Assembly: GCA_022763805.1 (NCBI GenBank)
Contig: JALERC010000037.1
Location: forward strand, 1 to 34,235
DNA length: 34,235 nucleotides
Direction: 5' to 3'
Source of the DNA: Mycoplasmatota bacterium
GTDB taxonomy: Bacteria; Bacillota_I; Bacilli_A; RF39; UBA660
In this document: positions 29,495 through 34,235 of the stretch, piece after piece
How the letters are laid out: every line of letters starts with the position of its first letter
How positions within the stretch are numbered: position 1 is the first letter of the stretch
The notes under the pieces: model-generated
What the model was told of the DNA's origin: nothing
The model's input: only the letters and a program-made list of their open reading frames with translations
The model's database searches: none
Program-made: the position numbers and the translations under genes

Positions 29495-29800
29495 ATGGAA
29501 TATATTATAAAAAGAAATATTAACTTGTTTGGAAAAAATAACATTATAAAATTCGGTTATAATGTTAAAATTAATGAAAATGGTAATGGTTTTGAAAATT
29601 TCGATATTGGAAATGAAGAAATTGTTATTAATAATTTGTTAAAGCCTTTAAATCAGGAAACTATTAATAAATTAAATGAAAAAAATCCGATATACATATC
29701 ACTTTCTAAATATTTTTTTGATAATAACAAAAAATTAAGTACTATCGAATATGAAAATGATGTAGCTATTTCAAAAATTACACGTGATGAGCTACATTAA
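29495..29800 (+). CDS. Uncharacterised 101-aa cargo protein
   Basis: ORF with RBS-like aaaggtg and TATAAT-like sequence upstream; no recognised motif. Confidence 0.55.
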   Translation: MEYIIKRNINLFGKNNIIKFGYNVKINENGNGFENFDIGNEEIVINNLLKPLNQETINKLNEKNPIYISLSKYFFDNNKKLSTIEYENDVAISKITRDELH

Positions 29801-29834
29801 ATTGATAAATTTATTAGAAAGATTGGTGAAACTT

Positions 29835-30752
29835 ATGGACGCATATTTAAAAAAAACAGTAGATGATAATGATAAAATTTTTAAGGATATTAAAAATATA
29901 TCTAAAATAAATGTTGGATTTACAAACTCTGTATATTTTGCTGATGATAAATATATTATTAAAATCTGTAAAAATAAAGAAAATGAAGCAAAATTTAAAA
30001 ATGAAATTGAATTTTATAAAAATAATGCTGGTAATAAATATATTCCAAAAATGTATTCGTTTTATATTTCAAATTCTAATGATGATTTTTCTTATGAGAT
30101 AATAGAAAAAATTAATGGTAAATCACTATATTTAGTTTGGCATGAACTTGATGAGAATAAAAGAAAAGAAATAGTAAAAGAAATAGTAAATATGATGAAA
30201 TCATTTCATTCTATAAAGGGTGAATCTTATGATTGGGCATTGTATATAAATGAAAAATTAGAAAGAAATTTCAATAAATGTTTTGATCTTAAACTATTTT
30301 CACAAACTGAAAAAGATATGGCTGAACAAATATTAAAAAATATAAATGATTATTTGAAGAGTAGTGATTTTAGATTAGTTCATTCTGATATTCATTTTGA
30401 TAATATTATTTATTGTAATGATGGTCAAATAAAAATAATTGATTTTGAAACATCATTATATGCTCCAATTGACTATGAATTAGATATATTTTTAAGAATG
30501 TGTAATAATCCTTTAAAGTATGCTAGTGAAGAAGCTGAAAATTTGGTCAAAATAGAAGATTACCAAAATATAGAAAAATATTTTAAAGAATTTTATCCTG
30601 AAATATATAATGTGGATAACTTTGAAATCAGACATGAAATCTATAATTTAGAAGCAAATTTAAGATTGTTACCAAGATTTCCAGAAGATAATGATTTAAA
30701 AAAAATAGTTATTGAAATAATGATTTCATTAAAAAAAATGTTGAATAAATAA
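29835..30752 (+). CDS. Aminoglycoside phosphotransferase (APH)/choline kinase-like protein
   Basis: LVHSDIHFDNIIYCNDGQIKIIDFETSLYAPIDYELD matches the HxDxxxxN...DxE kinase signature; ATG 29835 preferred to the track start 29784. Confidence 0.8.
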   Translation: MDAYLKKTVDDNDKIFKDIKNISKINVGFTNSVYFADDKYIIKICKNKENEAKFKNEIEFYKNNAGNKYIPKMYSFYISNSNDDFSYEIIEKINGKSLYLVWHELDENKRKEIVKEIVNMMKSFHSIKGESYDWALYINEKLERNFNKCFDLKLFSQTEKDMAEQILKNINDYLKSSDFRLVHSDIHFDNIIYCNDGQIKIIDFETSLYAPIDYELDIFLRMCNNPLKYASEEAENLVKIEDYQNIEKYFKEFYPEIYNVDNFEIRHEIYNLEANLRLLPRFPEDNDLKKIVIEIMISLKKMLNK

Positions 30753-30770
30753 TTATGTTCAACATTTTTA
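30734..30770 (+). terminator. Intrinsic terminator overlapping the APH-like stop codon
   Basis: aaaaatgttgaa - 12-nt loop - ttcaacattttt, 12-bp perfect stem. Confidence 0.75.
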
Positions 30771-30888
30771 TTTTGACAAAATCAGGAGATGTTGTTGATA
30801 AATTGTTTAAATGCCCTAATGTTCCATCAGCATATTTTTTTATATAAACTTAAACAATTTTACTATAGTAATATAAATATACTAATAA

Positions 30889-31405
30889 ATTAGTACGTTT
30901 TTATAAAGGTGTAGATGGATTAAAAACAGGATTTACAAATACAGCAAAATATTGCCTTACAGCAACAGCTATGAAAAATAATATGAGATTAATAACTGTT
31001 ATAATGGGTAGTGATACTCCTCAAATAAGAAATGCAGAAACAACAGAAATGTTAGATTATGGTTTTAGTCAATATAGACTAGATACTGTAATTTTAGATA
31101 ATCAAATTCTTGGAAAAATAAAAATAAATAATGGTGTTGATAAAACTAGTAATGTTGTACCTATGAAAAATGTCACATTTTTAAAAAAGAAAAATGAAAA
31201 AAGAGAAAATGTAACATATAAATTAAAATTAAAGAATGTAAAAGCACCCCTTAAAGTAGGGGATAAAGTCGGTGTTGCTTATATATATAAAAATAACAAA
31301 AAAATAAAAGAAATAAATTTGACAATAGATAAGAATAATAACAAAATTAATTTATTACAACTTTATATTAGGAACTTAAATAATTTATTAACAGGCATGA
31401 TATAA
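30889..31405 (+). pseudogene. dacA: C-terminal portion of the interrupted D,D-carboxypeptidase
   Basis: KLVRFYKGVDGLKTGFTNTAKYCLTATAMKNNMRLITVIMGS contains the KTG motif and the PBP5-like C-terminal domain; in frame with the 26965 segment after element removal. ORF track shows only 30971-31405. Confidence 0.88.
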
Positions 31406-31470
31406 ATAATATACATGATAAAAAAAATATGTTAGAATAGTTATATATAGTAGAAGGAGTAGGAAGTAAA

Positions 31471-32379
31471 ATGTTAGGAATTATGTTATTATTATTAGGA
31501 AGTTTAATTACAATTTATATTGTATGTTCAAAATTTTTAAGTAATTTTAATAAATTAAAATATGGAAAAGGAACTATTTTAGCATGGTTACCATTTACAA
31601 GTATTTATTTGATGGGAAAATTAGCTTTTAATGAATTAGTTGGATGGGGTTTACTTGTTATTTGTATTTTAAGTTCATCATATACTGTTACTGTAAATGG
31701 TGTTGAAACAGTACAAACAATTGCACCAGTATCAATACAAGGTCCACTTTCAAAGATTTATCCATTACTTAATTTAGGTGTTTTTGTTTATTGTATAATC
31801 AAATATAATAAACTTAAAAAATATGGTGTCCCACCAATGAAAAATACATTTGTTGAAAAAAAATTACAACCAGTTCAATCACAACCTATGGAACAAGTGG
31901 TACAACCACAACCTGTTGAACAACAAATACAACAAAATGTTCAATCACAACCTATGGAACAACAAGTACAAACTGAGGTTCCTGTTCAACATACAGAAGT
32001 GCAACCTGATATTACTAATCAACAACCGGTTCAAGAAGAACCTAAAAAATTTTTTAATACAGAACCTATAGATCAACAAGACAATCAAGTATCTCTAGAT
32101 CAAGTATTGAATATGTCATTTGATGAAGTAGCACAACCTGTAGGAGAACATACTGAACAACAAGCTGTAGAACAAGTTGTAAATGAACCTGCAGTTGAGC
32201 AATCTGATTTAAATAAAGTATTAAATATGTCTTTTAATGAAGGAACAGAACCAGTAAAAGAAGTTAAGCAACAACCTACAGAACAACCAGTACAACAAAA
32301 TGTACAATCAGTTCAACCACAAGTTATAGAACAACCAGTTAGTACTCAACAAGAAAATATTCAAAATAATAATCAATAA
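31471..32379 (+). CDS. Membrane protein with Q/P/V/E-rich repetitive C-terminal tail
   Basis: Three or so N-terminal hydrophobic segments; tail of QPMEQ/QPVEQ-like repeats and a duplicated VLNMSFxE motif. Confidence 0.7.
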   Translation: MLGIMLLLLGSLITIYIVCSKFLSNFNKLKYGKGTILAWLPFTSIYLMGKLAFNELVGWGLLVICILSSSYTVTVNGVETVQTIAPVSIQGPLSKIYPLLNLGVFVYCIIKYNKLKKYGVPPMKNTFVEKKLQPVQSQPMEQVVQPQPVEQQIQQNVQSQPMEQQVQTEVPVQHTEVQPDITNQQPVQEEPKKFFNTEPIDQQDNQVSLDQVLNMSFDEVAQPVGEHTEQQAVEQVVNEPAVEQSDLNKVLNMSFNEGTEPVKEVKQQPTEQPVQQNVQSVQPQVIEQPVSTQQENIQNNNQ

Positions 32380-32380
32380 A

Positions 32381-32410
32381 TTGCATTAAATAAAATGCAA
32401 TTTTTTTTAT
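32381..32410 (+). terminator. Intrinsic terminator
   Basis: ttgcatt-aaataa-aatgcaa + T run. Confidence 0.75.
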
Positions 32411-32468
32411 ATACGTAAATTATTTATTAACTATATGATATAATCATTATAGAATAGGAGTAGGATAT

Positions 32469-33881
32469 ATGAAAAAATTTTTAATAACTCTACTTGCGTT
32501 ATTATGTATTACAGGTTGTAGTAATAATAATGAAAAGCTTGTTATGGTAACAGAAGCAGGTTTTGCACCATATGAGTTTTATGAGAATAATGAAATAGTA
32601 GGAGTAGATATTGAAATAGCAAAAGAAATAGCTAAATCAATGGATAAAAAACTAGAAGTAAAAGATATAGCATTTGATTCAATAATTAATGAATTAAATG
32701 CTGGTAAAGCAGATATGGCACTAGCTGGTATGAGTATTACAGAAGAAAGGTTAAAAAGTGTTGATTTCTCAATTGAATATGCTATATCAAAGCAAGTTGT
32801 TGTTGTCCCTATAGATAGTAAAATAGAAAATCCAGAACAAATACATGGAAAGACAGTATCTGTTCAATTAGGGACTGTAGCAGATTTAGAACTATCAACA
32901 TATAGTGATGTTAATGTTATTAGACAAAAGAAAATATTAGCAGCCGCTGAAGATTTAAAATCAAAAAAATCTGATTGCATAGTTATGGATTATTTACCAG
33001 CACAAGAATTAGTAAAAAGTAATACTAATTTAAAAATATTAAATGAAGAATTATTTACTGATAAATATGCTGTAGCAGTTAAAAAAGGAAATATTGAATT
33101 ATTAAATAAAATAAACATAGTGTTACAAAAATTAATAGATGAAGGAAAAATAGAAGAATATACAATTAAATATTCTAATGACAATTTTTTAAAGAAAACA
33201 AATAGTACACTTAATAATACATTAATTCAAGATGGAAGATATAAATATATTTTAAAAGGTTTAGCTAATACATTAATAATGTCAGTATTTGCTATTATTA
33301 TTGGTATTTTATTTGGTTTATTTATTGCTATAGTAAGAGATAATTATAAGAATAATAAAAAAGGTAAAATATTAAATTTCTTATGTTCCTTATATGTAAC
33401 AATAATAAGAGGAACACCAGTTGTATTACAACTTATGATTATATATTATATCATTTTAAAATCTTATGAAATTAATATTTTGACAGTAGGAATTATTGCA
33501 TTTGGACTTAATTCAGCAGCTTATGTATCTGAAATTATAAGAAGTGGAATAGAATCAATAGATAAAGGGCAAATGGAAGCAGGAAGAAGTTTAGGATTTA
33601 ATTATTTTCAAACTATGAAATATATAATACTTCCACAAGCTATAAAAAATATTCTTCCACCATTATGTAATGAATTTATAACATTAATAAAAGAAACATC
33701 AGTAGCAGGTTATATTGGAATTATGGATTTAACAAAAGCGAGTGATATTATTGCTTCTAGAACTTATGATTATTTTTTCCCATTAATGTTTATTGCTATA
33801 ATTTATTTAGTTTTAACATTAGGACTATCTAAATTAGTTAACAAACTAGAAAGGAAGTTAAATAATGATGCTAGAAATTAA
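32469..33881 (+). CDS. Amino-acid ABC transporter, fused substrate-binding lipoprotein + permease
   Basis: Lipobox LLCITGCS; SBP3-like ...VMVTEAGFAPYEFYENNEIVGVDIEIAKEIAK; C-terminal His/Glu-type permease ANTLIMSVFAIIIGILFG...IIRGTPVVLQLMIIYY...AGRSLGFNYFQTMKYIILPQA. Confidence 0.9.
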   Translation: MKKFLITLLALLCITGCSNNNEKLVMVTEAGFAPYEFYENNEIVGVDIEIAKEIAKSMDKKLEVKDIAFDSIINELNAGKADMALAGMSITEERLKSVDFSIEYAISKQVVVVPIDSKIENPEQIHGKTVSVQLGTVADLELSTYSDVNVIRQKKILAAAEDLKSKKSDCIVMDYLPAQELVKSNTNLKILNEELFTDKYAVAVKKGNIELLNKINIVLQKLIDEGKIEEYTIKYSNDNFLKKTNSTLNNTLIQDGRYKYILKGLANTLIMSVFAIIIGILFGLFIAIVRDNYKNNKKGKILNFLCSLYVTIIRGTPVVLQLMIIYYIILKSYEINILTVGIIAFGLNSAAYVSEIIRSGIESIDKGQMEAGRSLGFNYFQTMKYIILPQAIKNILPPLCNEFITLIKETSVAGYIGIMDLTKASDIIASRTYDYFFPLMFIAIIYLVLTLGLSKLVNKLERKLNNDARN

Positions 33882-34235
33882 AGAAATACATAAAAACTTT
33901 GGTAAAACAAAAGTATTAAAAGGTGTAAACCTAAATGTATCAGAAAAAGACATAGTTGTTATAATTGGTCCATCAGGAAGTGGTAAATCAACTCTTTTAC
34001 GTGTTATAAACGAACTAGAAAAACCAAATAAGGGACAAATTATATTTGAAGGTAAAGCAGTTACTAATATTGATGAATATAGAAAAAAAGTTGGAATGGT
34101 ATTTCAACACTTTAATTTATTTCCACATTTAACAGTATTAGATAATTTAATATTAGCACCTGTTAAACTAAAAATTAAAAATAAAGAAGATGCTATTATA
34201 GAAGCTAGAAAGTTATTAAAAGATGTAGGATTATC
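33868..34235 (+). CDS. Amino-acid ABC transporter ATP-binding protein (GlnQ-like), truncated by window end
   Basis: LEIKEIHKNFGKTKVLKGVNLNVSEKDIVVIIGPSGSGKSTLLRVINELEKP...VGMVFQHFNLFPHLTVLDNL; overlaps the end of the upstream gene. Confidence 0.92.
   Translation, partial: MLEIKEIHKNFGKTKVLKGVNLNVSEKDIVVIIGPSGSGKSTLLRVINELEKPNKGQIIFEGKAVTNIDEYRKKVGMVFQHFNLFPHLTVLDNLILAPVKLKIKNKEDAIIEARKLLKDVGL

Larger units (their letters stand above)
27582..30888 (+). mobile_element. ~3.3-kb integrative element: large serine recombinase + 101-aa ORF + APH-like kinase, inserted in the D,D-carboxypeptidase gene
   Basis: 10-bp core atactaataa at both junctions (27572-27581 and 30879-30888); encodes a large serine recombinase; removing 27582-30888 restores the host reading frame (..LVNT-N-K-LVRFYKGVDGLKTG..). 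Confidence 0.92.

Noticed and set aside
29911-30102. + strand 63-aa alternate-frame ORF inside the APH-like gene
   Set aside because: Out of frame with the motif-bearing kinase.
31850-32071. + strand 73-aa alternate-frame ORF inside the Q-rich tail
   Set aside because: Out-of-frame reading of CAA/CCA repeats; repetitive artefact.
31860-32375. Considered a CRISPR-like or tandem DNA repeat array because of recurring caacct/gaacaa units
   Set aside because: Units are irregular, in frame and encode a Q/P-rich tail; no constant repeat/unique spacer structure.
32990-33184. Minus-strand 64-aa ORF in the transporter gene
   Set aside because: Antisense to a conserved ABC transporter domain.

Overview
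AT-rich (low-GC) bacterial chromosome segment. It most resembles a streamlined Firmicutes/Bacilli- or Mycoplasmatota-type gut lineage; that placement is inferred from gene content and style. Almost all real genes are on the + strand. From left to right: a 2523-aa cyclic beta-1,2-glucan synthase-like protein; pgi; a Cof-type HAD hydrolase; an amidoligase_2-like enzyme followed by a degenerate Nudix + NrtR-type winged-helix protein; a truncated remnant of a branched-chain aminotransferase; a GNAT; a Trp-type T-box and trpS flanked by two different ASCH proteins; an EamA transporter; an ABC-F gene behind a leader ORF and intrinsic terminator; a U32/TrhP-like pair; greA, tig and mtnN; two zinc-ribbon membrane proteins; two tandem uncharacterised paralogs; a D,D-carboxypeptidase gene split by a ~3.3-kb element; a Q-rich-tailed membrane protein; and an amino-acid ABC transporter running off the end. 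The strongest finding is the compact serine-recombinase element (large serine recombinase, 101-aa ORF, APH-like kinase) inside the D,D-carboxypeptidase gene. Its att core, central dinucleotide, attB palindrome and symmetric attP arms can be read directly, and excision would restore the split reading frame exactly. Other leads are the tandem paralogs (possible ADP-ribosyltransferase-like fold), the amidoligase/NrtR-like pair, the ABC-F attenuator, and a recurrent pattern of stop codons lying inside terminator hairpins. All family assignments come from motif recognition by eye; no searches were run.
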